Made by a program: the position numbers and the translations under genes. From contig NZ_CP038157.1 of assembly GCF_007641235.1 (NCBI RefSeq), positions 1,798,001 through 1,862,000 of the forward strand: a DNA stretch of 64,000 bases, given 5' to 3'. The notes below the pieces were generated by a model that saw nothing but the letters and a program-made list of their open reading frames with translations, made no database searches and was not told where the DNA came from. Positions 49,625-60,579 of this stretch are shown piece after piece (positions within the stretch are counted from its first letter, which is position 1; the number at the start of each line of letters is the position of its first letter). This DNA comes from Corynebacterium sanguinis. GTDB taxonomy: Bacteria > Actinomycetota > Actinomycetes > Mycobacteriales > Mycobacteriaceae.

Positions 49625-49642
49625 GAGCTAAGGATTTCTACC

Positions 49643-50794
49643 ATGACAAACGAACGCATCCCGGCCGTCCTCGTGCTCGGCGACGGCCACGTCTTCCGGG
49701 GCTACTCCTTCGGCGCATCCGGGGAGGTCTTCGGTGAGGCGGTCTTCACCACCGCCATGACCGGCTACCAGGAAACCATGACGGATCCGTCGTACCACCG
49801 CCAGATCGTGGTGATGACCGCCCCGCAGATCGGCAACACCGGGTGGAACGACGAGGACAATGAGTCCCACGACAACCAGATCTGGGTCGCGGGCCTGGTC
49901 ATCCGCGACCTGGCCAAGCGCGTGTCCAACTGGCGCGCGGAGCGCTCCCTGGAAGAGGAGATGGCCTCGCAGTCCGTCGTCGGCATCTGCGGCGTGGACA
50001 CCCGCACCGTCGTGCGCCACCTGCGTACTGAAGGCTCGATCGCCGCGGGAATCTTCATCGGTGACGCTGCGCGTGCGAGCGTCGATACGCTTGTGGCGCG
50101 AGTCAACGAGCAGCCCTCGATGGCCGGCGCCGACCTCGCCGACGAGGTCTCCACCGACAAGCCCTACACCGTGTCCGCCAAGGGGGAGAAGCGCTACACC
50201 GTCGTCGCCTACGACATGGGCATTAAGAGCGCCACCCCGGGTCACTTCGCCGACCGCGGCATTGAGACCATCGTCGTGCCCGCCAACACCCCGTACAGCG
50301 AGATCACGCAGTACAACCCCGACGGCGTGTTCATCTCCAACGGGCCTGGCGACCCCGCGACCGCCGACGCCATGGTCAACGTCACCCGCGACGTCATCGC
50401 CGCAGGCGTGCCGCTGTTCGGCATCTGCTTCGGCAACCAGATCCTCGGCCGCGCGCTCGGGCTCGGGACGACGAAGATGAAGTTCGGCCACCGCGGCGTC
50501 AACGTGCCGGTGAAAAACCACCTCACCGGCAAGATCGACATCACCTCCCAGAACCACGGTTTCGTTTTGGAAGCACCGGTGGGCCCGGGCGAGAGCTTCG
50601 ATACCGACTTCGGCCCCGCGCTGGTGACCCACACCTGCCTTAACGACGGCAGCATCGAGGGCGTCGCCCTGGAAAGCGGCATGGCGTACTCGGTGCAGTA
50701 CCACCCGGAGTCCGCGGCCGGGCCCCACGACGCCAACCCGCTGTTTGATCAGTTCATCGAGCTGATGGACAACGCCAGCCCCAACAAGAAGTAA
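49643..50794 (+). CDS. carA: carbamoyl-phosphate synthase small (glutaminase) subunit
   Basis: 383 aa. The N-terminal interaction domain ([16 protein letters not shown]) is followed by a class I glutamine amidotransferase with nucleophile [10 protein letters not shown] and catalytic His-Glu in [11 protein letters not shown]. It passes ammonia to CarB. It starts 18 bp after pyrC with CTAAGGA upstream. Confidence 0.97.
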   Translation: MTNERIPAVLVLGDGHVFRGYSFGASGEVFGEAVFTTAMTGYQETMTDPSYHRQIVVMTAPQIGNTGWNDEDNESHDNQIWVAGLVIRDLAKRVSNWRAERSLEEEMASQSVVGICGVDTRTVVRHLRTEGSIAAGIFIGDAARASVDTLVARVNEQPSMAGADLADEVSTDKPYTVSAKGEKRYTVVAYDMGIKSATPGHFADRGIETIVVPANTPYSEITQYNPDGVFISNGPGDPATADAMVNVTRDVIAAGVPLFGICFGNQILGRALGLGTTKMKFGHRGVNVPVKNHLTGKIDITSQNHGFVLEAPVGPGESFDTDFGPALVTHTCLNDGSIEGVALESGMAYSVQYHPESAAGPHDANPLFDQFIELMDNASPNKK

Positions 50795-50816
50795 CCAGGA
50801 GAGGAAAAACTCACGC

Positions 50817-53800
50817 ATGAAGAGGGAAGACATCAACCACGTCCTGGTTATCGGCTCCGGCCCGATCGTGATCGGCCAGGCCTGCGAGTTCGATTACTCC
50901 GGCACACAGGCGTGCCGCGTGCTCAAAGACGAGGGCCTGCGGGTCACGCTGATTAACTCCAACCCGGCGACGATCATGACGGACCCCGAGTTCGCCGACC
51001 ACACCTACGTCGAACCGATCGAGCCGGACTACATCGACAAGATCCTCGCCCGCGAGGCGGAGCAGGGCCACCCCGTCGACGCGATTCTGGCGACCCTGGG
51101 CGGGCAGACCGCGCTCAACGCGGCGATCCAGCTCGACAGGGCCGGCATCTTGGCCAAGCACGGCGTCGAGCTGATCGGCGCCAACATCGACGCGATCGAG
51201 CGCGGCGAGGACCGCCAGAAGTTCAAGGACATCGTGGCCAAGATCGGCGGCGAGTCCGCGCGCTCGCGCGTGTGCCACACCATGGACGAGGTTCACGCAA
51301 CCGTCGCCGAGCTCGGCCTGCCGGTTGTGGTCCGACCGTCGTTTACCATGGGCGGGCTCGGCTCTGGCCTGGCGTTTTCCATGGAGGACCTCGACCGCAT
51401 CGCCGGCGGCGGGCTCGAGGCCTCGCCGGAGGCCAACGTGCTGATCGAGGAGTCCATCCTGGGCTGGAAGGAATTCGAGCTTGAGCTGATGCGCGACGGC
51501 GACGACAACGTCGTGGTGATCGCGTCGATCGAAAACGTCGACGCGCTCGGCGTGCACACCGGCGATTCCGTCACTGTCGCCCCCGCGCTGACACTGACGG
51601 ACCGCGAGTACCAGACCATGCGCGACCAAGGCATCGCGATCATCCGCGAGGTCGGCGTCGACACAGGCGGCTGCAACATCCAGTTCGCGGTCAACCCGGA
51701 CGACGGCCGCATCATCACCATCGAAATGAACCCGCGCGTGTCGCGCTCCTCGGCGCTGGCGTCGAAGGCGACCGGCTTCCCGATCGCGAAGATCGCCTCC
51801 AAGCTGGCGATCGGCTACACGCTCGACGAGATCACCAACGACATCACCGGCGTCACCCCGGCCGCATTCGAGCCGACGCTGGATTACGTCATTGTGAAGA
51901 TGCCGCGCTTCGCCTTCGAGAAGTTCCCGGGCTCGGACGAGACACTCGGCACCTCCATGAAGGCCGTCGGCGAGGCGATGGGCATCGGCCGCAACTACAT
52001 CCAGGGCCTGAACAAGGTCATGCGCTCGATGGAGGACAAGCCCAACGGCTTCTGGACCCGGCCCGACTCCTACTTCGCGCCCGGCCGCGAGACGGATCTC
52101 AGCGCCGTGCTCGATGACCTGCGCACCCCGACGGACAAGCGCATGTACGACGTCGAGCTGGCGCTGCGCCTCGGCGCGAGCATCGAGCAGGTCCACGAGG
52201 CCTCCCACATCGACCCCTGGTTCCTCGCCGAGCTCGCCGCGCTCGTCGAATTCCGCCAAGAGCTTATCGACGCCCCCGTGCTAGACAAGGAGCTCCTGCG
52301 CGAGGCAAAGGTGTACGGCCTGTCTGACGCCCAGATCGCCGCGCTGCGCCCCGAGCTGGCCGGTGAGCAGGGCGTTCGCTCGCTGCGCCTGTCGCTGGGC
52401 GTGCACCCGGTGTTCAAGACCGTCGACACCTGCGCCGGCGAGTTCGAGGCCCAGACCCCCTACCACTACTCAACGTACGAGTACGACGAGGCCGCCGAGA
52501 GCGAGATTGCGGCCTCCGGCAAGGACAAGGTCATCATCTTGGGCTCCGGCCCGAACCGCATCGGCCAGGGCATCGAGTTTGACTACTCCTGCGTCCACGC
52601 GGCGCTGGAGCTGTCGCGCATCGGCTACGAGACCGTGATGGTCAACTGCAACCCGGAGACCGTCTCCACGGACTACGACACCGCAGATCGTCTCTACTTC
52701 GAGCCGCTGACCTTTGAAGACGTCATGGAGATCTATCGCGCCGAGTCGGCCTCCGGCAACGTCGCTGGCGTGATTGTCCAGCTCGGCGGCCAGACCCCGC
52801 TCGGTTTGGCGCAGCAGCTTGCCGACGCCGGCGTGCCGGTGGTGGGCACCTCACCCGAGGCCATCGACCTGGCCGAGGACCGCGGGGAGTTCGGCAAGGT
52901 TCTCGACGCCGCGGCTCTGCCGGCGCCGGCCTACGGCACGGCGACGTCGTTTGCCGAGGCCCGCGAGGTGGCCGACCGCATCGGCTACCCCGTGTTGGTG
53001 CGCCCCTCCTACGTCCTCGGCGGCCGCGGCATGGAGATCGTCTACGACGAGGCGAGCCTGGAAGATTACATCAACCGCGCGACCGAGCTTTCGCCCGATC
53101 ACCCGGTGCTGGTGGACCGCTTCCTCGACTCCGCCATCGAGATCGATGTGGACGTCTTGTGCGACGGCACCGAGGTCTACCTCGGCGGAGTGATGGAGCA
53201 CATCGAGGAGGCGGGCATCCACTCGGGCGATTCCTCGTGCGCCCTGCCGCCGATGACGATTGGACCGGAGGATATCGCCAAGGTGCGCCGCTCCGCCGAG
53301 GCTCTCGCTCACGGCATTGGCGTGAGGGGCCTGATGAACGTCCAGTTCGCGCTCAAGGACGACATCCTCTACGTCATCGAGGCCAACCCGCGCGCCTCGC
53401 GCACCGTGCCGTTCGTGTCCAAGGCCACGGGCGTTCACCTGGCCAAGGCGGCCTCGCGCATCATGATGGGTGCGACGATCGCCGAGCTCAAGGACGAGGG
53501 GATGCTGCCGACGGACTACGACGGCGGGGCGCTGCCGCTGGAGCACCCGATCGCGGTGAAGGAAGCGGTGCTTCCGTTTACCCGCTTCCGCACGCCCGCC
53601 GGCGAGGTGCTCGACACCATCCTCGGCCCGGAGATGAAGTCCACCGGCGAGGTCATGGGCCTGGCACCCTCGTTCGGCGTGGCGTACGCAAAGGCCGAGG
53701 CGGCCGCGTTCGGCGAGCTGCCGACTGAGGGCACCGTGTTCGTCTCAGTGGCCAACCGCGACAAGCGCTCGCTGATCTTCCCGATCCAGCGCCTGTCCAC

Positions 53801-54158
53801 CATGGGCTTTACCATCGTCGCCACCGCCGGCACGGCGTCGATGCTGCGCCGCAACGGCATCGACTGCGAGGTGGCGCTGAAGGCATCCGAGGTCCGAGAC
53901 GGCGCCGAGGGCACCTCGATCGTCGAGCGCATCGCTAGCGGGGAGATCGACCTGATCCTCAACACCCCGGCTGGTTCCGCGGGCGCGCGCCACGACGGCT
54001 ACGAGATCCGGGCCACCGCCGCCGCGAATAACGTCCCGCTGGTCACCACGGTCCAGGGTGTTGTCGCCGCGGTGCAGGGCATCGAGGCGATTCGCGACAA
54101 CGAGGTCACCGTCATGAGCCTGCAGGAGCTCGACCACAACCCGGCGGGCGGGCAGTAG
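50817..54158 (+). CDS. carB: carbamoyl-phosphate synthase large subunit
   Basis: 1113 aa with the duplicated ATP-grasp layout: first half from [19 protein letters not shown], second half from [19 protein letters not shown], and a C-terminal MGS-like allosteric domain ([21 protein letters not shown]) that senses UMP/ornithine in the family. It supplies both arginine and pyrimidine routes. AGGAGAGGA precedes the ATG; pyrF begins on the base after its stop. Confidence 0.97.
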   Translation: MKREDINHVLVIGSGPIVIGQACEFDYSGTQACRVLKDEGLRVTLINSNPATIMTDPEFADHTYVEPIEPDYIDKILAREAEQGHPVDAILATLGGQTALNAAIQLDRAGILAKHGVELIGANIDAIERGEDRQKFKDIVAKIGGESARSRVCHTMDEVHATVAELGLPVVVRPSFTMGGLGSGLAFSMEDLDRIAGGGLEASPEANVLIEESILGWKEFELELMRDGDDNVVVIASIENVDALGVHTGDSVTVAPALTLTDREYQTMRDQGIAIIREVGVDTGGCNIQFAVNPDDGRIITIEMNPRVSRSSALASKATGFPIAKIASKLAIGYTLDEITNDITGVTPAAFEPTLDYVIVKMPRFAFEKFPGSDETLGTSMKAVGEAMGIGRNYIQGLNKVMRSMEDKPNGFWTRPDSYFAPGRETDLSAVLDDLRTPTDKRMYDVELALRLGASIEQVHEASHIDPWFLAELAALVEFRQELIDAPVLDKELLREAKVYGLSDAQIAALRPELAGEQGVRSLRLSLGVHPVFKTVDTCAGEFEAQTPYHYSTYEYDEAAESEIAASGKDKVIILGSGPNRIGQGIEFDYSCVHAALELSRIGYETVMVNCNPETVSTDYDTADRLYFEPLTFEDVMEIYRAESASGNVAGVIVQLGGQTPLGLAQQLADAGVPVVGTSPEAIDLAEDRGEFGKVLDAAALPAPAYGTATSFAEAREVADRIGYPVLVRPSYVLGGRGMEIVYDEASLEDYINRATELSPDHPVLVDRFLDSAIEIDVDVLCDGTEVYLGGVMEHIEEAGIHSGDSSCALPPMTIGPEDIAKVRRSAEALAHGIGVRGLMNVQFALKDDILYVIEANPRASRTVPFVSKATGVHLAKAASRIMMGATIAELKDEGMLPTDYDGGALPLEHPIAVKEAVLPFTRFRTPAGEVLDTILGPEMKSTGEVMGLAPSFGVAYAKAEAAAFGELPTEGTVFVSVANRDKRSLIFPIQRLSTMGFTIVATAGTASMLRRNGIDCEVALKASEVRDGAEGTSIVERIASGEIDLILNTPAGSAGARHDGYEIRATAAANNVPLVTTVQGVVAAVQGIEAIRDNEVTVMSLQELDHNPAGGQ

Positions 54159-54968
54159 ATGGGCTTCGGCGAGCAACTGGTTAGCGCCGGCGAGCGCTTC
54201 GGCCGCCTCTGCGTCGGCATCGACCCCCACGCAGCGCTGCTTGAGCAGTGGGGGCTAAACGACGACGCGGCTGGCCTACGCGACTTCGCCATGACCTGCG
54301 TCGAGGCGTTCGCCGACCACGTCGCCCTAGTCAAGCCGCAGGTGGCGTTCTTCGAGCGCTTCGGCTCTGCCGGCTACGCGGTGCTCGAGGAGGTGCTCGC
54401 GGTGCTGCGGGCCTCGGACAGCCTGGTCGTCGCCGACGCCAAGCGCAGCGACATCGGCTCCACCATGGAGGGCTACGCCCGCGCGTGGCTGGCTGAGGGC
54501 TCGCCGCTCGAGGCCGACGCGGTTACGCTCACGCCCTACCTCGGCGTCGGCTCGCTGGCCCCCGCGTTCGACCTCGCCCGCGCGAGCGGCAAGGGCGTGT
54601 TCGTCATGGCGGCGAACTCCAACCCGGAAGCCGAGCAGTTCCAGTCCCAAACCGTTGGCGGGGTGAGCATTGCCCAGCAGATGGTTGACGCGTGCGCCGA
54701 GCTCAACCGCTCGAACTCCCAAAACGGAGTCGGTGACATCGGGGTCGTGGTCGGGGCGACCGTCGCTAGGCCGCCGCGTCTCGACGAGCTCAACGCCGTC
54801 GTGCTCATGCCCGGGGTGGGCGCGCAGGGAGCCACGCTTGACGACGTCTCCCGCGTCGCCGGCGACGCTGCGCACCTGGTTTTTCCGAACGTGTCGCGCT
54901 CGGTGCTCGCCGCCGGGCCAGACGCCCGTGAGCTGCGCAAACGCGCCCGCGAGCTGGCAAAACGCTGA
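54159..54968 (+). CDS. pyrF: orotidine 5'-phosphate decarboxylase (type 2)
   Basis: 269 aa TIM-barrel enzyme making UMP. The catalytic array DAKRSDIGSTMEGY and the phosphate-site region near LMPGVGAQGATLDD mark the longer type 2 form usual in actinobacteria. The ATG follows the carB stop directly. Last gene of the pyr operon; pyrE and pyrD are not in the window. Confidence 0.95.
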   Translation: MGFGEQLVSAGERFGRLCVGIDPHAALLEQWGLNDDAAGLRDFAMTCVEAFADHVALVKPQVAFFERFGSAGYAVLEEVLAVLRASDSLVVADAKRSDIGSTMEGYARAWLAEGSPLEADAVTLTPYLGVGSLAPAFDLARASGKGVFVMAANSNPEAEQFQSQTVGGVSIAQQMVDACAELNRSNSQNGVGDIGVVVGATVARPPRLDELNAVVLMPGVGAQGATLDDVSRVAGDAAHLVFPNVSRSVLAAGPDARELRKRARELAKR

Positions 54969-55019
54969 AAAAGTGTGGGTTGTATTCGGCGGTAGGGAAA
55001 AAGCCTGGTAGTTTAGGTG

Positions 55020-55044
55020 CGTCATCGCGGTGACGTGGTAAAAT
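55020..55044 (+). promoter_or_regulatory. candidate promoter and dyad upstream of mihF
   Basis: CGTCA-N6-TGACG (55020-55035) is directly followed by TGG and TAAAAT (55039-55044), a good -10 box. The dyad covers the -35 position and could be an operator. A second possible -10, TACACT, is at 55091-55096. The mihF leader would be 105-150 bases. Confidence 0.4.
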
Positions 55045-55200
55045 ACGCGTCTGTGCAGCCACGTTCACCGTCGATAAGCAGGCCCGGTGTTACACTGAGC
55101 CGTAAATCAGCGAGTTGCACCGTTGGGATTTAATCCCGGCGGGAGAAAGACTCACGTGGCCCGCTGGCGAACATTTTCACTACTACAAATGGAGGAATCC

Positions 55201-55524
55201 GTGGCCCTTCCACAGTTGACCGATGAGCAGCGCAAGGAAGCACTCGCAAAGGCAGCCGAGGCACGCAAGCAGCGCGCAGAGCTGAAGGCATCGCTCAAGC
55301 GCGGCGACACTAATCTCAAGGACGTGCTGGACAAGGCCGACTCCGACGAAATCATCGGCAAGACCAAGGTCTCCGCACTGCTCGAGGCCATGCCGAAGGT
55401 GGGCAAGGTCAAGGCCCGCGAGATCATGGAGGAGCTCGAGATCGCTCAGACCCGCCGCCTCCGTGGCCTGGGCGAGCGCCAGCGTCGCGCCCTGCTGGAG
55501 CGCTTCGGCTTCTCTGAGGCGTAA
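55201..55524 (+). CDS. mihF: actinobacterial integration host factor
   Basis: 107 aa nucleoid-associated DNA-binding protein, essential in mycobacteria. A long basic N-terminal helix (QRKEALAKAAEARKQRAELK) is followed by the helix-two-turn-helix domain (ALLEAMPKVGKVKAREIMEE) and RRLRGLGERQRRALLERFGF. GGAGG lies 5 bases before the GTG. An in-frame GTG 45 bases upstream is less likely. It heads mihF-gmk-rpoZ, conserved in the group. Confidence 0.95.
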   Translation: MALPQLTDEQRKEALAKAAEARKQRAELKASLKRGDTNLKDVLDKADSDEIIGKTKVSALLEAMPKVGKVKAREIMEELEIAQTRRLRGLGERQRRALLERFGFSEA

Positions 55525-55527
55525 AAA

Positions 55528-56118
55528 GTGGCAGACGTGACGCCGCGGGGAAGGCTAGTTGTACTGGCCGGCCCCTCCGCAGTGGGGAAGTCCACGGTTG
55601 TCCATCGTCTGCGCACTGACGTTCCTAACCTCTATTTCTCGGTGTCCATGACCACCCGGGGCCCGCGCCCCGGCGAGGTCGATGGCGAAGACTACTTCTT
55701 CGTCACCGCCGAGGAGTTCCAGCGCCACATCGACGCCGGAGCGATGCTCGAGTGGGCGGACATCCACGGCGGGTTGCAGCGCTCCGGAACGCCCGCGGGC
55801 CCGGTGCGCGACGCGCTTTCCGTAGGTCGCCCCGTGTTGATAGAGGTCGACCTGGTCGGCGCGCGCAACATCAAGGCCCTGCTCCCGGAGGCGCAGACAG
55901 TGTTTCTCGCGCCGCCGTCGTGGGACGTCTTGGTCGAGCGGCTGACCGGCCGGGGCACCGAGTCCCCTGAGGTCATCGAGCGCCGTCTTGCTACGGCGCG
56001 CGAGGAGCTGGAAGCTCGAGGAGAGTTCGACTGCGTCGTAGTCAACGACAACGTCGGTGACGCAGTGTCAGCGATAGCGGACATTCTGCTGAGCACACCC
56101 AACAACAACAACGAGTAG
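55528..56118 (+). CDS. gmk: guanylate kinase
   Basis: 196 aa kinase phosphorylating GMP. P-loop GPSAVGKST (residues 15-23), GMP-binding [22 protein letters not shown], and the lid with [13 protein letters not shown]. The GTG is 3 bp after the mihF stop. Confidence 0.95.
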   Translation: MADVTPRGRLVVLAGPSAVGKSTVVHRLRTDVPNLYFSVSMTTRGPRPGEVDGEDYFFVTAEEFQRHIDAGAMLEWADIHGGLQRSGTPAGPVRDALSVGRPVLIEVDLVGARNIKALLPEAQTVFLAPPSWDVLVERLTGRGTESPEVIERRLATAREELEARGEFDCVVVNDNVGDAVSAIADILLSTPNNNNE

Positions 56119-56125
56119 GTTCATT

Positions 56126-56455
56126 TTGAGCAACGTAAGCAACGACCTGACGGCGGAGACTGACTCCGCGGCTGCTGGCAGCGCTGAGCGCGACGACAGC
56201 CTGGTCTACGACACCCCGGAGGGCATTACCGCGCCCCCGATCGACGAGCTTTTGGGCAAGGTGTCGTCGAAGTATGCGCTGGTGATCTTCGCCGCGAAGC
56301 GCGCGCGCCAGATCAACAGCTACTACCAGGAGCAGGACGAGGGCGTGTTCGAGTTCATCGGCCCCCTGGTCACCCCTGAGCAGGGCGAGAAGCCCCTGTC
56401 GATCGCTCTGCGCGAGATCCAGGCGGGTCTCCTCGAGCACGAGGAAGGCCACTAA
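56126..56455 (+). CDS. rpoZ: RNA polymerase omega subunit
   Basis: 109 aa. The conserved omega core is [20 protein letters not shown] followed by NSYY, with a C-terminal [16 protein letters not shown] 40-residue variable N-terminus precedes it. A TTG start 7 bp after gmk is the only start that gives the usual length, though a later GTG is possible. Confidence 0.93.
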   Translation: MSNVSNDLTAETDSAAAGSAERDDSLVYDTPEGITAPPIDELLGKVSSKYALVIFAAKRARQINSYYQEQDEGVFEFIGPLVTPEQGEKPLSIALREIQAGLLEHEEGH

Positions 56456-56467
56456 GAGCCTGCAGTA

Positions 56468-56501
56468 GCGGCCGCACCTTTGGATTCAAGGGTGCGGCCG
56501 C
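56468..56501 (+). terminator. long hairpin between rpoZ and coaBC
   Basis: A 15 bp stem: GCGGCCGCACC-TTTG (56468-56482) pairs with CAAG-GGTGCGGCCGC (56487-56501) around a 4-base loop. No T-run follows, as often in actinobacterial terminators. It probably ends the mihF-gmk-rpoZ transcript. Confidence 0.65.
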
Positions 56502-56519
56502 ATTGCGTTGCAGGTGGGC

Positions 56520-56525
56520 TAAACT
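56520..56525 (+). promoter_or_regulatory. candidate -10 box (TAAACT) of coaBC
   Basis: TAAACT ends 8 bases before the coaBC ATG, just after the rpoZ hairpin. Consistent with an independent leaderless transcript. Confidence 0.45.
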
Positions 56526-56533
56526 CGGGATTC

Positions 56534-57751
56534 ATGACACAACCCCGCAATGTGGTCGTCGGTGTGGCCGGCGGCATCGCCGCCTACAAGGCCTGTCACC
56601 TCATCCGGGATTTCAAGGAGGGCGGCGACGACGTGCGGGTGGTGCCCACGCCGAGCGCGCTCAACTTCGTCGGCGCAGCGACCTTTGAGGCGCTGTCCGG
56701 CAACCCTGTGGACACGGGAGTGTTCACGCGTGTCGACGAGGTCCAGCATGTCCGCGTCGGACAAGAAGCGGATCTGATCGTCGTCGCTCCAGCCACGGCC
56801 GATGTGATGGCTCGGATTGCCGCCGGGCGTGCCGACGACCTGTTGACCTCCACCATCCTCGTCGCCACGTGCCCGATCGTTTTGGCCCCGGCGATGCACA
56901 CGGAGATGTGGTTCAATCCCGCCACCCAGGCCAACGTTAAAACCCTGCGCTCCCGCGGGATCACGGTGCTCGAGCCGGCCCACGGGCGCCTCACGGGCGC
57001 GGACAGCGGCCCGGGGCGCATGCTGGAGCCGGAGCAGATCGCTGAGCTAGCGCGCACCGTGGCGGAAACGGGCCCGTTCGGCCGCGCGCTTGAGGGCCAG
57101 CGCGTACTGATCAGCGCGGGCGGCACCCAGGAGAACATCGACCCAGTGCGGTTTATCGGAAACCGCTCCTCGGGACGCCAGGGCTTCGCGCTCGCCGAGG
57201 TCGCCGCGCAGAAGGGAGCGCGGGTGACCCTGGTGGCGGGCGACACCGACGAACTCTCCACCCCGGCGGGCGCCGAGGTGATCCGCGTGAGCTCAACCCG
57301 CGACCTCGAGGAGGCGATGAACGAGCGCGCCGCCGAGGCCGACATCATCATCATGGCAGCGGCGGTGGCCGATTTCCGGCCCGCCAGCACGTCCGACTCC
57401 AAGCTGAAGAAGGGCAAGGATTCCGACGCGCTGTCGCGGATTGACCTGGTGGAGAATCCGGATGTGCTGCGGGGTCTCGTCGACAAGCGGGAGGCTGGGC
57501 AGACCGCGGCGAGGATCGTGGGCTTCGCCGCCGAAACCGACAACGTGTTCGACAACGGCAGGGCAAAGCTCAAGCGCAAGGGGGCGGACATGCTGATGGT
57601 CAATTCCGTCGCCGGGGGAGCAGTGTTCGGCCAGCCCCGCAACAGCGGCTGGCTGCTGGGCGCGGATGGCTCTGAGGTGGAGATTGCGGACGGCCCGAAG
57701 CAGGTCGTGGCCGCGCGGATGTGGCAGGTCATCGAGCGCGGGAATGAGTAG
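56534..57751 (+). CDS. coaBC: bifunctional phosphopantothenoylcysteine decarboxylase/synthetase
   Basis: 405 aa enzyme for two steps of CoA synthesis. The N-terminal CoaC flavin domain has GVAGGIAAYKA and APAMHTEMW. The C-terminal CoaB domain starts near residue 190 with SAGGTQENIDPVRFIGNRSS and has VENPDVLRGL. Start fixed by the family N-terminus and the -10 box upstream. Confidence 0.95.
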   Translation: MTQPRNVVVGVAGGIAAYKACHLIRDFKEGGDDVRVVPTPSALNFVGAATFEALSGNPVDTGVFTRVDEVQHVRVGQEADLIVVAPATADVMARIAAGRADDLLTSTILVATCPIVLAPAMHTEMWFNPATQANVKTLRSRGITVLEPAHGRLTGADSGPGRMLEPEQIAELARTVAETGPFGRALEGQRVLISAGGTQENIDPVRFIGNRSSGRQGFALAEVAAQKGARVTLVAGDTDELSTPAGAEVIRVSSTRDLEEAMNERAAEADIIIMAAAVADFRPASTSDSKLKKGKDSDALSRIDLVENPDVLRGLVDKREAGQTAARIVGFAAETDNVFDNGRAKLKRKGADMLMVNSVAGGAVFGQPRNSGWLLGADGSEVEIADGPKQVVAARMWQVIERGNE

Positions 57752-57752
57752 T

Positions 57753-57781
57753 TTGGCAAATTAGACAGCTTGGTCTATATT
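57753..57781 (+). promoter_or_regulatory. metK promoter
   Basis: -35 TTGGCA (57753-57758), 17 bp spacer, -10 TATATT (57776-57781). Good match to the vegetative consensus. Transcription should start near 57788, leaving a leader of about 30 bases. The McbR-type operator fills the spacer and touches the -10. Confidence 0.75.
57762..57777. promoter_or_regulatory. McbR-type operator
   Basis: TAGAC-AGCTTG-GTCTA matches the C. glutamicum McbR consensus TAGAC-N6-GTCTA exactly. McbR represses methionine and sulfur genes, with S-adenosylhomocysteine as effector. Its place between -35 and -10 of metK predicts direct repression. No mcbR gene is in the window. Confidence 0.85.
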
Positions 57782-57818
57782 GGTCGGAGTTACTTCCCAA
57801 ACCAAAGGAAAGACCGCC

Positions 57819-59059
<1,241 letters not shown>

Positions 59060-59063
<4 letters not shown>

Positions 59064-59539
59064 GTCGCGTCCTCGATCGCCTTGGTAATCCTGCGCCCGC
59101 CCTCCTGCAGCTGGCGCAGCTGGGTCTTGGTCAGCGGATCGAAGACCAGCGAACGCACCGTGGCGACGTGGCCGGGCGCGGTCTCGACGACCTTGGCCAT
59201 GCCCTCGTTGCTCAAGCTGGCCAGGGTGTAGCGCCCGTCGTCCGGGTCGGGGGTGCGCGTGACCCAGCCGCGCTTTTCTAGTCGCGCGACCACTTGAGAC
59301 AGCCGCGGTAGCGCGGATTCGACCCGCCCGGCGAGGTCGCTCATGCGCAGCGTGCGCTCGGGGCTCTCGGAGAGGATCGCCAGCACCTGGTATTCGAAGT
59401 GCGTGATCCCGGCGTCGCGACGCAGCTGCGCGTCGAGCGCGGCGGGGAGCCGAACCAGGATGGCGACCAGTGCGTCCCAGACCTGGCGTTCCTGGGCGTC
59501 GAGGTAGATGGTTGCTTCCTGTTCTGGGGTAGTGGACAT
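59060..59539 (-). CDS. MarR-family transcriptional regulator
   Basis: 159 aa winged-helix regulator. Helix-turn-helix region [20 protein letters not shown], then [20 protein letters not shown] as recognition wing. Chosen ATG (59539) has a TAGGAT box 7 bases upstream; an ATG three codons earlier is possible. Divergent from the VOC gene, with paired GTGAAC repeats over both promoters, so it likely represses itself and that gene. Ligand unknown, perhaps a phenolic or quinone as for related regulators. Confidence 0.87.
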
Positions 59540-59546
59540 GGGATAC

Positions 59547-59621
59547 ATCCTACACTTTCAGTTGCACTGTGAACAACTAATGATTGCATCGTGAACTAAA
59601 ACGCGCTATCGTTGAGTTCAC
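59547..59621. promoter_or_regulatory. divergent promoter/operator region of the MarR and VOC genes
   Basis: TTGCA-N2-GTGAAC occurs at 59562-59574 and 59584-59596, 22 bp apart (two helix turns), with an inverted GTTCAC at 59616-59621 and a dyad AGTTG-N9-CAACT (59560-59578). Minus-strand promoter: TTGTTC (59576-59571), 18 bp, TAGGAT (59552-59547). Plus-strand promoter: TTGCAT (59584-59589), 17 bp, TATCGT (59607-59612). Each repeat overlaps one promoter. Confidence 0.6.
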
Positions 59622-59655
59622 AAAGCAACGAAACCGAGCGAAAGCGAGTGCCCCC

Positions 59656-60552
59656 ATGTTCACCCAGACCCCGCACCCCGACTCCCTGCTTAAGCGAAAC
59701 CCCGACGACCTGCTGCCCGACGGCCTGACCATGGGCGCCGTCGAGCTGCTCGTGCGCGACCTCGACGAGATGGTGCGCTTCTACCACGACGGCGTCGGCT
59801 TGGATGTGTTCGAGCACACCGGCGAGACCGCCCTGCTGGGCCTTGGAGGCGAGCACCTGATGACCCTGCGCCGCGAGCCGAACCTGCCGGCGCCGAGCCG
59901 CCACGACGCCGGGCTGTTCCACACCGCGATCCTCTTCCCCACGCGCGAGCTGCTCGCTGCGTCCGTGATGAAGGTTGCCGAGCTCTACCCCCGCAACTTC
60001 ACCGGCAGCGCCGACCACATCTACAGCGAGGCCTTCTATTTCGATGACCCCGAGGGCAACGGCGTGGAGCTCTACGCCGACCGCCCCCGCGAGCAGTGGG
60101 TGACCGAGCCTAGCGGCCTTTACGCCCTGGCCACCGACCCGCTTGATCCGCGCGCGTTTCTGCAGCGCAACGCACCGAGCGAACCGGTTACGCTCGGCGG
60201 CACCTTAGGGCATGTCCACCTGCAGGTCGGCGACATCGACGCCGCGCGGCAGTTCTACGTCTCCACCCTCGGCTTCGAGGTCAAGGGCGAGATCGGCTCC
60301 GCCCTGTTCGTCTCCGCCGGCGGCTACCACCACCACATCGCGCTCAACACATGGAACAGCAAGGGCGCTGGCCCCCGCGCCGCCGCCTTGGGCCTGGGCC
60401 GGGTCGACATCGACCTGCCGGGCGACGAGGACCTCAGCGCGCTGGAGGCGCGCCTGCACGACCACGGTGTGACCACGCGCCACGATGGGCGCACCCTGTC
60501 CTTCGAGGACCCGTGGAACACGCTGATCCGCGTCACCTCCGCCGAGCAGTAG
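59656..60552 (+). CDS. two-domain VOC-family protein (catechol dioxygenase/CatE-like)
   Basis: 298 aa with two vicinal-oxygen-chelate domains. Domain 1 (residues 25-145) has E30, H89 (LFHTAIL) and E138 (GNGVELYAD). Domain 2 (residues 180-295) has H186 (GHVHLQV) and H225-H227 (GGYHHHIALNTW), but the usual third ligand Glu is replaced: FEDPWNTLIRV has Arg292 there. Extradiol dioxygenases use domain 2, so catalytic activity is doubtful. The ATG is decided by the family start; the frame is open further upstream. Control by the divergent MarR gene is likely. Confidence 0.85.
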   Translation: MFTQTPHPDSLLKRNPDDLLPDGLTMGAVELLVRDLDEMVRFYHDGVGLDVFEHTGETALLGLGGEHLMTLRREPNLPAPSRHDAGLFHTAILFPTRELLAASVMKVAELYPRNFTGSADHIYSEAFYFDDPEGNGVELYADRPREQWVTEPSGLYALATDPLDPRAFLQRNAPSEPVTLGGTLGHVHLQVGDIDAARQFYVSTLGFEVKGEIGSALFVSAGGYHHHIALNTWNSKGAGPRAAALGLGRVDIDLPGDEDLSALEARLHDHGVTTRHDGRTLSFEDPWNTLIRVTSAEQ

Positions 60553-60565
60553 GGTCAACGCGGGC

Positions 60566-60571
60566 TAGAAT
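60566..60571 (+). promoter_or_regulatory. candidate -10 box (TAGAAT) of priA
   Basis: TAGAAT ends 8 bases before the priA ATG with no ribosome binding site, in the 27 bp gap after the VOC gene. Confidence 0.45.
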
Positions 60572-60579
60572 CAGGCTCC

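Noticed and set aside
50811..52259. 482-codon open frame opposite carB
   Set aside because: Antisense shadow of carB with no recognisable domain or start signal.
57780..57818. Upstream TTG start of metK
   Set aside because: It overlaps the -10 box, so the mRNA from that promoter cannot contain it; the TTG at 57819 has a good ribosome binding site.
57752..57818. SAM riboswitch upstream of metK
   Set aside because: The leader is about 30 bases, too short, and an McbR operator explains regulation.
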